Notes: a model not told the origin generated them from the letters alone. Positions 26,364 to 35,010 are shown, counted from the first letter of the stretch. The stretch: 64,000 nucleotides of DNA from JALYNX01 sp040902845 (GCA_040902845.1 JBBDWM010000034.1:124001-188000), one strand, 5' to 3'. Numbers and translations: made by a program.

Positions 26364-26420
26364 TCAACCGCAGCAGCCTCCGCCGCCACAGCATCCAGAA
26401 CCGTCATCGATAGGGATCAT
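26364..26420 (-). CDS. putative 18-residue CC-GGGG-CC micropeptide
   Basis: On the minus strand an AAAGGAG Shine-Dalgarno lies 5 bases before an ATG at 26420, encoding MIPIDDGSGCCGGGGCCG and then TGA. Two Cys-Cys pairs separated by four glycines make a natural soft-metal or metalloid chelating motif. It is divergent from arsR, whose product carries Cys-Cys and Cys-x-Cys sites, and lies between arsR and the end of the nuclease gene. Too short for ordinary gene callers. Function as a metal buffer or sensor partner is inference. Confidence 0.5.
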   Translation of the reverse strand: MIPIDDGSGCCGGGGCCG

Positions 26421-26444
26421 CTCGACTCCTTTCAGATCGACGAC

Positions 26445-26489
26445 CTTCGATGTATTGATCTTGGTCTATAGATCGAAGTATGTCAATAT
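26445..26489. promoter_or_regulatory. arsR/micropeptide divergent promoter with inverted repeats
   Basis: The AT-rich gap holds CTTCGAT (26445-26451) complementary to ATCGAAG (26472-26478), and nested within it TATTGA (26453-26458) complementary to TCAATA (26483-26488). ArsR-family repressors bind such inverted repeats over their own promoters. The position between arsR and the divergent micropeptide would let one operator control both. The start codon of arsR follows immediately, leaving little room for a leader. Confidence 0.5.
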
Positions 26490-26828
26490 ATGGGGATGGA
26501 ATTCTGTTGCACACCACTTTTCGGAGGGGTGATCGACGAGGAGCAGGCAGCCGATACCGCCAGGGCCCTCGCTGCGCTCGGCGACCCGGTGCGTCTGCGG
26601 ATCGTGTCGTTGCTGGCGGCGTCACCTGAGGGCACGGCATGTGGGTGCGAGCTCGAGTCACCCTTAGGGCTCAGCCAGCCCACGGTGTCCCATCATCTGC
26701 GCATCCTCCGTGAGGCCGGTCTCGTCATCGGCCGCAGGGAAGGTCGTTGGGTGCACTATCAGGTCGTCCCCCGGCGTCTCGAGGAGATTCGGGAAGCGCT
26801 GAGTCCGCGGGTGTCCGTCACCGTTTAG
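26490..26828 (+). CDS. ArsR/SmtB-family metalloregulatory repressor
   Basis: 112-residue winged-helix protein (ATG 26490, or 26496). N-terminal MEFCCTPLFGG has a Cys-Cys pair. ALAALGDPVRLRIVSLLA opens the HTH domain. The recognition region is LSQPTVSHHLRILREAGLV. A Cys-x-Cys lies in EGTACGCELESPL, at the place of the metalloid-binding ELCVCDL box of classic ArsR, so As(III)/Sb(III) or a soft metal is the likely inducer. No arsenite pump or arsenate reductase gene is in this window. Confidence 0.88.
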   Translation: MGMEFCCTPLFGGVIDEEQAADTARALAALGDPVRLRIVSLLAASPEGTACGCELESPLGLSQPTVSHHLRILREAGLVIGRREGRWVHYQVVPRRLEEIREALSPRVSVTV

Positions 26829-26892
26829 GCCGATTCGAGCACCGATGGAGGCTGACGTAGGCTCTGCATCGCAGTCGAAGACAGGAGTCATG

Positions 26893-27324
26893 ATGCAAAG
26901 TCGAGCCACCGCCACCTGGGAAGGCGATCTCTTCACCGGCACCGGGACCGCCAGCCTCGCCACTGGAGTGGCGACCGACCTCCCCGTCAGTTGGCCGAGT
27001 CGAACCGAGGCCGCCAAAGGGAAAACCAGTCCTGAGGAATTGATTGCAGCCGCTCACGCCGCTTGTTACTCGATGGCGTTCTCCAACGGCCTGTCAGGCA
27101 GGGGGTTTCCACCAGCTCGGCTCGATACCAGTGCCGAGGCCACGTTTGAGAAGATGGAACCCGGATGGCGCCTCACCAAAATGGCGTTGAGTGTCCGAGG
27201 AAATGTGCCCGGGATCAGCGCTGACGAGTTTCAGGAAGCCGCAGCCGTGGCCAAGGATGGGTGCCCGGTCTCGAATGCTCTGAAGGGCAACGTGGAGATC
27301 ACCATCCAGGCCGTGCTCGCCTGA
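26893..27324 (+). CDS. OsmC-family peroxiredoxin
   Basis: Reduces organic hydroperoxides through a Cys pair. 143 residues from ATG 26893, with AGGAG at 26883-26887 (ATG 26890 is adjacent). N-terminal ATATWEGDLFTGTGTASLAT, the first active cysteine in IAAAHAACYSMAFSN, and the second in AKDGCPVSNALKGNVEIT match the OsmC subgroup. It stands downstream of arsR with 64 bases between. A link to metalloid-induced oxidative stress is plausible but not shown. Confidence 0.9.
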   Translation: MQSRATATWEGDLFTGTGTASLATGVATDLPVSWPSRTEAAKGKTSPEELIAAAHAACYSMAFSNGLSGRGFPPARLDTSAEATFEKMEPGWRLTKMALSVRGNVPGISADEFQEAAAVAKDGCPVSNALKGNVEITIQAVLA

Positions 27325-27336
27325 TTGTCGAGTATC

Positions 27337-27873
27337 TCAACTCACCATTTCTAGGAGCTTGGTGACGGTGTTCCAGTTGCGTACGGTCCCCGCCATGCCC
27401 AGCACCCGTTCGAAGTAGTCGAGACCTAGTTTGCTACGGCCCTGTCCGTTGGGATAGCTCAAGTAGGCCTCTTGCCCGCTCACCTCGAACCGATCTGATG
27501 GGGAACGGTCCGGATCGAGACCGGCGACTTTGCCCGCATCCGGCAGTCCCTCCAGAAAGACCACATGGAGTCGGGAATGGTCGGAGTCCTCGGTGAGAAA
27601 CGGGTGTGCTGCGGCGACGGCCGAGAGCTCGTCCCTGGACCGGACGATGACCCGTATCTTGAGCCCGAACTCGTCGGCGATCGCGGTCTCGAGTGCGCTG
27701 GGAAGGTCCTGGAGCCGCCGCTGACCGGGATCGAAGACCACGTTTCCACTCTGCAGATAGGTCCGGACCCCATCGAAGCCGAGGTTGGAGAGGATCGATC
27801 GCAACTCTGCCATCGGCAGCCTGGAATGCCCTCCGACGTTGACGCCCCGGAGGAGGGCCACCGCCACACTCAT
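27337..27873 (-). CDS. DUF1697 family protein
   Basis: 178 residues from ATG 27873. The opening VALLRGVNVGGHSRLPMAEL and GVRTYLQSGNVVFDPG are the clear DUF1697 signature, and LSYPNGQGRSKL and VRNWNTVTKLLEM close the domain as usual. The family is widespread and biochemically uncharacterised. Longer upstream starts would overlap the peptidase gene. It is 4 bases from the end of the PuuD-like gene and is likely in one operon with it and the FAH hydrolase. Confidence 0.85.
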   Translation of the reverse strand: MSVAVALLRGVNVGGHSRLPMAELRSILSNLGFDGVRTYLQSGNVVFDPGQRRLQDLPSALETAIADEFGLKIRVIVRSRDELSAVAAAHPFLTEDSDHSRLHVVFLEGLPDAGKVAGLDPDRSPSDRFEVSGQEAYLSYPNGQGRSKLGLDYFERVLGMAGTVRNWNTVTKLLEMVS

Positions 27874-27877
27874 GGAG

Positions 27878-28603
27878 CTAGCTGCCCTCGATTGCATGAC
27901 GGAACGCGGTGAAAAGCGGTTTGTGATGATCGGCATCGAGCCGCTCCGGATGCCACTGCACTCCAACCGCCCACCAGCCACCGGGGCATCGGACCGCTTC
28001 GATCAGCCCATCGGAGGTGCTTCCTTCGACGACCAGATCGTCGGCGAGACGTTCAACGCCCTGATGGTGCAAGGTGTTGACGGCCAACTCCTGAGATCCG
28101 TAAACGTCCGCCAGGATCGACCCGGGCTCGAACCGGACCACATGGCGCCGCTCGTTGAGTGACTCGGGATCCCCTTGCACCGGGGTGTGGAGACCTCCCT
28201 CACTGGTGACCTCCTGATTCAACGTGCCACCCAAGGCCACGTTCAGGAGTTGAAGGCCGCGACAGATCGCCAGAAGCGGCTTTCCCTGGGCTCGGGCCTC
28301 CCGGACCAACGCAATCTCGAATTCGTCGACAACCGGATCGTCTCCATACGTCGCCCGGTTGCGGGGCGCGCCGTAGACCGAAGGGTCGACGTCCCCTCCC
28401 CCGCTGAGCACCAGGCCATCGACCATCGCGACCAGGCGGCCGGCTTCGGTGGTGGATTGGCCGGCCGGGAACAGGATCGGGACCATCCCAGAGTCGACCA
28501 CCGCCGCCACGTAATGGTCTGCCAGGCTGTGCAGCGGGTCGTTGCCGATGTAAGTCTCGAACCGCCTTCGCCAGGTGGTGACACCGACTAGGGGGTGGGT
28601 CAC
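27878..28603 (-). CDS. gamma-glutamyl-gamma-aminobutyrate hydrolase-like peptidase (C26, PuuD-type)
   Basis: Class I glutamine-amidotransferase fold hydrolase of gamma-glutamyl amides. 241 residues. Visible: the oxyanion strand DGLVLSGGGDVDPSVYG, the nucleophile C114 in LLAICRGLQLLNVALGG and the catalytic His-Glu in VGVQWHPERLD. This is the PuuD/YvdE arrangement used in putrescine or glutamylated-amine breakdown. No other puu genes are present. It overlaps the upstream FAH gene by 4 bases on the same strand. Confidence 0.88.
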   Translation of the reverse strand: MTHPLVGVTTWRRRFETYIGNDPLHSLADHYVAAVVDSGMVPILFPAGQSTTEAGRLVAMVDGLVLSGGGDVDPSVYGAPRNRATYGDDPVVDEFEIALVREARAQGKPLLAICRGLQLLNVALGGTLNQEVTSEGGLHTPVQGDPESLNERRHVVRFEPGSILADVYGSQELAVNTLHHQGVERLADDLVVEGSTSDGLIEAVRCPGGWWAVGVQWHPERLDADHHKPLFTAFRHAIEGS

Positions 28604-29481
28604 GATTCATCCTCCGCTTCGTAATGCCTGGCCTCGGGTCCCAGTGGGGCCCGGATTCCCCTGTGCTCCCAATCACCCCCGAGGGCGGTGGAGATCACCT
28701 CTTCGGATTCACTGGGTTGGGCGCCGACGTCGGTGCGGATCGGGAACCGGCCCTCGACGATGGTGTTGGTCAATGCCCCCAACCCTTCCACTTCAACGGT
28801 TACCACATCCCCCGGCACCACCGGCCGGGAGCCTGCCGGCGTCCCGCTCAGGATCACGTCACCCGGGAGCAAGGTGATGGTGCGGGCCAGGTCCGCCACC
28901 AGGTAGGCCATGTCCCACTCCATCTCGGAGGTGGTGGCCTCCTGTCTCACTTGGTTGTTGACCAGAGTCCTGATTGTCTTGTTCCGAAAGTCCCAGTCGT
29001 CCACCAGACCCGGTCCCAGCGGGCAAAGGGTGTCCGATCCTTTGACTCGAAGCATCGACCCTGCATCGGTGTCGCGAAAATCGTGGAGCCCGTAGTCGTT
29101 GGCGATGGTGTAGCCCGCGATGTAGACGTCGGCCTCGTCGGGGGAAACGTCCTTGCAGGTCTCTCCGATGACAATGGCGACCTCGCCCTCATAGTTGAGG
29201 TACTTGCACCCGATCGGCCGGACCACCTCGCCAAGATGCCAGTTGAGCGCGGTGGTGGGCTTCTGGAAGTAGGTCGGTGCGGGGGGAAGGCGGGTCATGA
29301 ACTCCTCGACCCGGCTCCGGTAGTTGAGATGGACGGCGAGGATCTTCGAGGGTTCGGCGGGTGGGAGATGATCTGCGGTCCGAGCATCGAATCTTCGGCC
29401 GTCATCTGCCACCAGTTCGTCACCGTCGCGTCGAACGTCGACTGGGCTCCCATCGACCAGGATTCTCCGGTGCTCGCCCAT
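28600..29481 (-). CDS. fumarylacetoacetate hydrolase-family enzyme (HpaG-like)
   Basis: 293 residues. KILAVHLNYRSRVEEF, FQKPTTALNWHLGEVVRP, the metal-binding YEGEVAIVIGE and the GYTIANDYGLHDFR segment define the FAH fold, and ILSGTPAGSRPVVPGDVVTV completes it. Members include the HpaG decarboxylase/isomerase of homoprotocatechuate breakdown, which fits the hpaD and hpaE genes 12-14 kb away, but the substrate cannot be fixed from sequence. It is divergent from the P450; the shared 55-base gap holds a MarR-type palindrome. Confidence 0.85.
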   Translation of the reverse strand: MGEHRRILVDGSPVDVRRDGDELVADDGRRFDARTADHLPPAEPSKILAVHLNYRSRVEEFMTRLPPAPTYFQKPTTALNWHLGEVVRPIGCKYLNYEGEVAIVIGETCKDVSPDEADVYIAGYTIANDYGLHDFRDTDAGSMLRVKGSDTLCPLGPGLVDDWDFRNKTIRTLVNNQVRQEATTSEMEWDMAYLVADLARTITLLPGDVILSGTPAGSRPVVPGDVVTVEVEGLGALTNTIVEGRFPIRTDVGAQPSESEEVISTALGGDWEHRGIRAPLGPEARHYEAEDES

Positions 29482-29517
29482 GAGTCACACGGTAACCAGG
29501 GGTGCAGGCCGATTATG

Positions 29518-29529
29518 TTTGGTTCCTAA
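29518..29529. promoter_or_regulatory. MarR-type palindrome, site 1 (P450/FAH promoter)
   Basis: TTTGGTTCCTAA lies 7 bases before the P450 start and within the divergent FAH promoter. With the flank ACGA it shares the 12 bases GGTTCCTAACGA with site 2 at the hpaD promoter. The arms (TTTGG/CCTAA) differ from a perfect TTAGG/CCTAA palindrome by one base. Confidence 0.6.
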
Positions 29530-29536
29530 CGATCTC

Positions 29537-30799
29537 ATGTCGCTCAACATTCTCCATCAGGACCTCGGCGACACGCATGCCGACCTCGCCTCTCATGACA
29601 CCTTCGTCCGGTGCGTCCCTCACGCCACGTTTGCCCGGATGCGCCAGGAGGAACCGGTGGCCTGGGTCGAGGAGAGCGACGGGTCCGGTTTCTGGGCCGT
29701 CACCCGACACGCCGACGTGGAGACGGTCAGTCGCGACTTCGCCAGGTTCACCGCGTCACGGGGGATCCGGATCGAGGACATGGCTCCCGACGAGCTCGAG
29801 GCCAGGCGGACCATGATGGAGTTCGACCCTCCCGAGCACGCCCGTCTCCGCAGGCTGGTCCAACCCGGCTTCACCCCAAAGGTGGTTTCCACCTACGAAG
29901 AGGCGTTCCGGCGGCTGGCCGGGCATGTGCTCGACGAGGTGCTGCCTTTGGGCGAGTTCGATTTCGTCACCGAGATCGCTCGTGAGCTGCCGATTCGCCT
30001 GCTCTGCCGCCTGCTGGGCGTTCCTGAGTCAGATGCCTCCCAACTGGTGGCCTGGGGCGATCAGATGATCTCCAACGCCGACCCGGAGTACACCCCGGTC
30101 GTCATCGACAAAGACGACTCAGAGGAATATCGGCTGCTCCCCTTCCGCTCCCCGGCGGCCATCGAAGTGTTCCGCTATGCCGAGGAGATGGCCGTTGAGC
30201 GGAGGGCCAGCCCTGAGGACGACATCATTACCACCCTGCTCCACGCCGAGCCGGACGGCGAGCCATTGACCGACCTGGAGTTCAAGAATTTCTTCACCTT
30301 GATGATGGTTGCGGGCAATGAGACCACCCGGCACACCATCAGTCACGGGCTCGTCTTCCTCACCAACCATCCCGAGCAACTGGAGGAACTTCATGCCGAT
30401 CCCGCAGGGCGCTCGGTCTCGGCAACCGAGGAGATCCTGAGGGCGTCAGCGGTGACGATGCACTTTCGCCGCACCGCGACGGAAGACACCGAATTGGGAG
30501 GGGTTGCCATCGAGAAGGGTGACCGGGTCGTGGTCTGGTACCCGTCGGCCAACTATGACGAAGAGGTCTTTGAAGACCCGTTCCGCTTCGATATCAGGCG
30601 GACACCCAACGACCACCTGACTTTCGGGGCGGGACGTCATGTCTGTCTGGGAGCATCGCTGGCCCGCCTTGAAGTCCGGGTGGTGTTCGAGGAGCTGTTG
30701 AAACGGGTGGGAAGCATCGAGATCATCGGCGAGCCGGACCGGCTTCGCTCCAACTTCATCAACGGGATCAAGCACCTGCCGGTCCGGATGAGCGCCTAG
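29537..30799 (+). CDS. cytochrome P450
   Basis: Heme-thiolate monooxygenase of 420 residues from ATG 29537; an upstream in-frame ATG at 29480 overlaps the divergent gene and is rejected. Landmarks: FDPPEHARLRRLVQPGFTPK (helix C region), I-helix VAGNETTRHTISHG, ExxR in TEEILRASAV, and the heme-ligand C370 in FGAGRHVCLGASLARLE. The I-helix and C-helix patterns resemble the CYP125/CYP124/CYP142 group of actinobacterial sterol or lipid hydroxylases. No ferredoxin gene is adjacent. Co-control with the hpa genes is suggested by the shared operator. Confidence 0.93.
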   Translation: MSLNILHQDLGDTHADLASHDTFVRCVPHATFARMRQEEPVAWVEESDGSGFWAVTRHADVETVSRDFARFTASRGIRIEDMAPDELEARRTMMEFDPPEHARLRRLVQPGFTPKVVSTYEEAFRRLAGHVLDEVLPLGEFDFVTEIARELPIRLLCRLLGVPESDASQLVAWGDQMISNADPEYTPVVIDKDDSEEYRLLPFRSPAAIEVFRYAEEMAVERRASPEDDIITTLLHAEPDGEPLTDLEFKNFFTLMMVAGNETTRHTISHGLVFLTNHPEQLEELHADPAGRSVSATEEILRASAVTMHFRRTATEDTELGGVAIEKGDRVVVWYPSANYDEEVFEDPFRFDIRRTPNDHLTFGAGRHVCLGASLARLEVRVVFEELLKRVGSIEIIGEPDRLRSNFINGIKHLPVRMSA

Positions 30800-30818
30800 C
30801 TGTCATCGGCAGCAAAGG

Positions 30819-32693
30819 TTGATGACGATTCCGGGCTCGGAAAGCCGGGGACCGGTCTCAAGGGCTTTCCACAGACACCCGATATCACTTGAAATGGTTG
30901 GTGACGGCGCTTCTGAGCGACCGCCACCCGACCTCCACGCTGAGCCCTGGGGACGTCGCGCTCTCATCGTTGGACTGACGGGTGTGCTCGCTACTTCAGC
31001 CATCTTCGGATGGGTGTGGATCGACGCCGACCGCAGCGCCGAGGAACGGCTTATCAGTCAGAGTGAGACCGTCGCTAGTTCAACCCACGAAGCCCTGGAG
31101 CGCGTAGCCGACAAGTTGGTGGCTTTGGCCGGCCTCTTCCGCGCCAGCGAGACGGTGACCCGCGACGAGTTCGACCGATTTGTGGCCGATATCGGTGCAA
31201 CTCCGGGTATGGAAGGCATCGGATTCGTGACACGGATCCCAGGCACAGATCTCGAAATCGTCGAGAGGCAGATGTCGGAAGAGTTGGGGCGAGAGGTGGT
31301 GGTTTTCGGTATCGGCCCTTCGGGCAGCCCTTCACGGGTGGAGCCAGGCGGGCATCACTCCGTTCTGCGCTATCTATCCGCTCCGAGCGAGACCTGGGAT
31401 GGCTTCACCGGGTTCGATCTTCGGTCCGAGGCTGGCATCAGCGCCACCCTGGACGCCGCCACCGCGAGCGGGGAAGCGGCAAGCACCGCCTTCCTGGAGC
31501 TTCTCGGTCAACCCGACGCTGACAATTTCCTCATGGTGCTTCCGGTCATAGATCCGTCTCGCGGGGTCCTCGATGGCTTCGTGGCGGCGCTCATGGACTC
31601 GTCGGAACTCGTCGAAGCCAACATCTCATCGGGCCTTCGACCCTTCCTCGCGTGGGATCTCGAGGATGCCACCGGAGAGCAAGTCCGAGCACTCGAAGCC
31701 GGGGTAGCGTCCATCGACTTCGGTGGGCGGGATTGGCTCCTCGAGGTCCAGCCGACCGCCAACTCGCCCTTCCTCGCCGATCGGATCGGGGCTCTTGTCA
31801 TCCTCGGCCTAGGGCTGATTGCCAGCACATTGGCAGCCATCGCTTTCTTCTTCTGGCGACAGCGGGTCGAGGCAGCCGCCGAGCTGCAAACGGTTCGTGA
31901 ACTGAATGCGGCCAAGGATCGATTCATAGCCTCGGTGAGCCACGAGTTGCGCACGCCGCTCACCGGAATCCTCGGGTATGCCGCGGTGCTACAGGACGAG
32001 GATCAGGCGACATCCCAGGGGGAGCAGCGTGAAATGCTGCACTCGATCAGCCAGAGCGCCAACGACCTCGCCCACATCATTGATGACCTGCTGGTTGCCG
32101 CTCGGTTCGAGATAGGTGAGATCTCCATCACCACGGTACCGGTCTCGTTACGGGCCGCGATCCTGGATGTGGCCAACGGTTCGGAGACCGCATTCGAGGT
32201 CGCCCTCGAAATCGACGAGACAGGCAGCGACATGGCACTCGCCGACCCGATGCGGGTCCGTCAGATTGTGCGGAATCTGCTTGAGAACGTCCAGCGGCAC
32301 GGCGGTGACCGGGTGCGAATCAGGATCGCTTCCGATGAGACCCTGGTCCACCTCGAGATCAAGGACGATGGGCCCGGGATTCCGGACACGGTGGTCGACA
32401 CGGTCTTTGAGCCATATCAAAGGTTCCACAACATCATTGGAGTCACCGAAGCCTTGGGTTTGGGTCTGAGTGTCTCTCGCCAGCTCGCTCAGTTGATGGA
32501 AGGCGAGCTGAGCTATGACCGTCGTAGCGGTTGGACTGTCTTCACCCTCACCCTTCCCACCGTTGCCAGCCAAGCCGACGTGCGCCATCTCCCTCCGCCT
32601 CGCCCCGTGTTCGCGGTCGCTCGGCCGGCCGGTCAGACAGGCACCGAGACCCGGGAGGCCGACCGGAAGGTCATCCCCATCCGTGGTCATTAG
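30819..32693 (+). CDS. CHASE-domain sensor histidine kinase
   Basis: 624-residue membrane kinase. TM1 is near residues 50-68. An extracellular CHASE domain of roughly 85-300 follows (GMEGIGFVTRIPG, DGFTGFDLRSEAG, LVMVLPVI-like core), then TM2 around LVILGLGLIASTLAAIAFFF. The HisKA H-box is DRFIASVSHELRTPLTGILG, and HATPase_c has VRNLLENVQRHGG, DDGPGIPDTV and LGLGLSVSRQL. No response regulator is next to it, so it is an orphan. CHASE domains bind small extracellular ligands. Possible coupling to the nearby P450 is positional only. Confidence 0.92.
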   Translation: MMTIPGSESRGPVSRAFHRHPISLEMVGDGASERPPPDLHAEPWGRRALIVGLTGVLATSAIFGWVWIDADRSAEERLISQSETVASSTHEALERVADKLVALAGLFRASETVTRDEFDRFVADIGATPGMEGIGFVTRIPGTDLEIVERQMSEELGREVVVFGIGPSGSPSRVEPGGHHSVLRYLSAPSETWDGFTGFDLRSEAGISATLDAATASGEAASTAFLELLGQPDADNFLMVLPVIDPSRGVLDGFVAALMDSSELVEANISSGLRPFLAWDLEDATGEQVRALEAGVASIDFGGRDWLLEVQPTANSPFLADRIGALVILGLGLIASTLAAIAFFFWRQRVEAAAELQTVRELNAAKDRFIASVSHELRTPLTGILGYAAVLQDEDQATSQGEQREMLHSISQSANDLAHIIDDLLVAARFEIGEISITTVPVSLRAAILDVANGSETAFEVALEIDETGSDMALADPMRVRQIVRNLLENVQRHGGDRVRIRIASDETLVHLEIKDDGPGIPDTVVDTVFEPYQRFHNIIGVTEALGLGLSVSRQLAQLMEGELSYDRRSGWTVFTLTLPTVASQADVRHLPPPRPVFAVARPAGQTGTETREADRKVIPIRGH

Positions 32694-32779
32694 CCGTTGC
32701 CGGTCCTGGATTCCATAATCACCGTCCGGTAACCGAACATCGACCCAACGCCCACAATCTGAGACCGTTTCGCACCCAG

Positions 32780-33092
32780 ATGGTGGCCCGCTCCCCCGAC
32801 GAGCAACATCGGGCGGCCACACCCCTCGAGCTGTTGTTCGACCTGGTCTTCGTGGTGGCGGTGGCACGGGCTTCATCCCAGCTCCATCACGGCATCGCGG
32901 GCGCTTCGCCTTCCGATGGCCCAGGGCCCGGCCGACAGGTTCCTAGCGCCTGTGACTGTGGTCTTGATCCTGTTGACCCCGTGGACCGGCGAGGCTCCAC
33001 TCTTGACCGGTCTGACGTTGGCGGCGCTGCTCGTCGTGAAGCGCCTGATCGGCCGAACACGGGGAAAGACCGGCACCGCTCGACCGGTATAG
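32780..33092 (+). pseudogene. ltrA (low-temperature requirement A) remnant with internal deletion
   Basis: From ATG 32780 the frame gives RSPDEQHRAATPLELLFDLV and FVVAVARASSQLHHGIA, the standard N-terminus of LtrA membrane proteins. Soon after, a different frame reads ADRFLAPVTVVLILLTPWTG and EAPLLTGLTLAALLVVKRLI up to TAG 33092, the typical LtrA C-terminal helix pair. About 300 central residues are absent, and the two ends lie in different frames. This is a true deletion remnant rather than a single sequencing slip. Confidence 0.7.
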
Positions 33093-33142
33093 TCACGAAA
33101 CTCGTCCGGTCGGACGTCCCCCAACGATCGAGGTCTTGCTCC

Positions 33143-33622
33143 ATGTTTCACGTCTCACGCACCAGTCTCCTCGTGGTTGCGGTCTTGGTGGCTGCGGCTT
33201 GCGGTGGTGGCTCGAGTTCCAGCGACGACAACCTGCCCCTCTCCGAAGATCAGGTCGAGATCTCTGGGGCACAGACGCTCACCATCTCCGAGCCCGGGGG
33301 GTGTGGCCCCCATGACTTCGAACCGGGTGCTTGGAACGGCATGTTCAGCACCGACGGCTCCGAGCCGTGGCTGCTCGACGTCACCATCGTCACCTTCGAG
33401 GCACCAAAGGTCTACGAGACGTCGGTCGAGGACGAATCGGGTAAGGCCAGCATCTTCTTGACCAATGGGGCCGGCACCACCTACGAGACCACCGACGGGA
33501 CAGGGATATTCGCCATCGACGAGGGTGGTCTCAGCGGGTCACTCGACATCACTTTGACCAACACCGACGACGACTCAACGGTCAGCCTGAATGGCAGCTT
33601 CACCTGCGAGGACCTCAGCTGA
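33143..33622 (+). CDS. putative secreted lipoprotein
   Basis: 159 residues. The signal peptide is FHVSRTSLLVVAVLVAAAC with lipobox VAAAC at about residues 16-20, followed by a Gly/Ser linker. The mature domain has two further cysteines (GGCGPHD and SFTCEDLS) that could form a disulfide linking both ends of a beta-sandwich-like domain (WLLDVTIVTF, SGSLDITLTN). No family is recognised. It begins 50 bases after the ltrA remnant. Confidence 0.75.
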   Translation: MFHVSRTSLLVVAVLVAAACGGGSSSSDDNLPLSEDQVEISGAQTLTISEPGGCGPHDFEPGAWNGMFSTDGSEPWLLDVTIVTFEAPKVYETSVEDESGKASIFLTNGAGTTYETTDGTGIFAIDEGGLSGSLDITLTNTDDDSTVSLNGSFTCEDLS

Positions 33623-33630
33623 GGCCCTGA

Positions 33631-35010
33631 TCAGCCGATCAGAGTCTTCTCGATGATGTCGATTGCATGATCGATGTGCTCGATCGTGGTCCTTCGGTTG
33701 AGGATTGCGAAGCGGAGCACGAACCGGTTGTCGACCATCGTGGGTGACACATGTACCACCCGATCCCGGTTGATCGCTTCCATCGCCGCCCGCCCCTGAT
33801 CGTCGTCACGGAAGCGGAAGGCGACGATGGAGAGGCCCGGTCGCCAAGGGGTCTCGATGCCGTCGATCCCGGCCAACCGGTTGTAGGCCGACTCGGCCAG
33901 GTCGAGACTCTGGTCCAATGCCTCCCGGAACGGGGCCACCCCGTGGAGATGGAGGGGAAGCCAGACCTGTAGGCCTCGAAACGGTCGTGACAACTCGGGG
34001 CCCAACGAGGCGATGTCTCGCAACCCGGAATGGCTGTCCTCGGCGAGGAGGTAGGCGCCACGCCCTTGGTTGGCGTCGATCAGATGTGCCTCCTCCCTCA
34101 CCAACAGGGCACCGTTGCCGAAGGGGATGGAGAGGCCCTTGTGGGGGTCGATGGAGATCGAGTCGGCCCGCTCGATTCCGGTGAGCCGGGCCCGGCCCCG
34201 GTCGGTCAGCTGGAAGAAGCCGCCGTATGCGCCATCGATATGGAACCAGAGCTCGTTGGTCGCCGCTACCTCGGCAATGTCCAGGAGCGGATCGACAGTT
34301 CCTGTGTCGGTGGTCCCCGCCGACCCCACCACCAGGAATGGCTGTTGCCCGGCTTTGCGGTCCCTATCGATGGCTGCAGTGAGCGCTTCGGGGTCCATAC
34401 GGAGGTCGGCGTCGACAGCTACGACCCGGATCTGGTCGTTGCGGAACCCGGCAAGACGGGCTGCCTTGGCCACTGAATGATGGGTGTGGGTGGTGAGGTA
34501 GAGGACGCCTCGTGTCAGGTCGTCACCCAGTCGGGAGGTGCGGGCGGCGACGATCGCGGTGAAGTTGGCCAGCGAGCCGCCGGAGAGCATGAGGCCGGAA
34601 GCCTTCTCGCCGAGATCGAACAGCGACGTCATCCAGGCGATGACTCCGTGCTCTATGGCGCTCATACCCGGTGCGGCTGCTGCGACCCCGGTGTAGCGGT
34701 TGAGCCCGGCGGCGAGAAACTCCGCCAGGGCGGCGGTGTACAGGCCACCGTTGGGGATGTAGGAGAGGTGGCCACCGGACGGGTGGTAGAACCCTGAGCG
34801 GCCGGCCTCATCGATGTCGGTCAGGATCGATTGCAGTGGTCGACCGTCTTCCGACGGAGGGTCAAGCAGACGCTCGACCAGGGCAGGGTCGAGTTCGATA
34901 CCGACGGCAGGCATCGTGGCTGCCTGTCCGATCCAATCCTCCAAGAATGAAAGGATGTTGGCGGTGAGCTCTGCGCGCTCGCCCCGGTCGGGCTCGAGAG
35001 ACTTCGACAT
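33631..35010 (-). CDS. PLP-dependent group II amino-acid decarboxylase
   Basis: 459 residues from ATG 35010. Group II decarboxylase features: HPSGGHLSYIPNGGLYTAAL, GMSAIEHGVIAWMTSLFDL, MLSGGSLANFTAIVAAR, LTTHTHHSVAKAARLAGF, HIDGAYGGFFQL, and the PLP lysine K291 in SISIDPHKGLSIPFG. The family covers aromatic-L-amino-acid, glutamate and diaminobutyrate decarboxylases, and the substrate is not predictable here. The convergent end lies 8 bases from the lipoprotein stop; it is divergent from the ADC-like gene. Confidence 0.9.
   Translation of the reverse strand: MSKSLEPDRGERAELTANILSFLEDWIGQAATMPAVGIELDPALVERLLDPPSEDGRPLQSILTDIDEAGRSGFYHPSGGHLSYIPNGGLYTAALAEFLAAGLNRYTGVAAAAPGMSAIEHGVIAWMTSLFDLGEKASGLMLSGGSLANFTAIVAARTSRLGDDLTRGVLYLTTHTHHSVAKAARLAGFRNDQIRVVAVDADLRMDPEALTAAIDRDRKAGQQPFLVVGSAGTTDTGTVDPLLDIAEVAATNELWFHIDGAYGGFFQLTDRGRARLTGIERADSISIDPHKGLSIPFGNGALLVREEAHLIDANQGRGAYLLAEDSHSGLRDIASLGPELSRPFRGLQVWLPLHLHGVAPFREALDQSLDLAESAYNRLAGIDGIETPWRPGLSIVAFRFRDDDQGRAAMEAINRDRVVHVSPTMVDNRFVLRFAILNRRTTIEHIDHAIDIIEKTLIG

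Noticed and set aside
32531..33622. One long protein spanning the histidine-kinase end, LtrA start and lipoprotein
   Set aside because: The frame is open by chance across three units; the lipoprotein has its own signal peptide and start at 33143, and the LtrA part switches frame.
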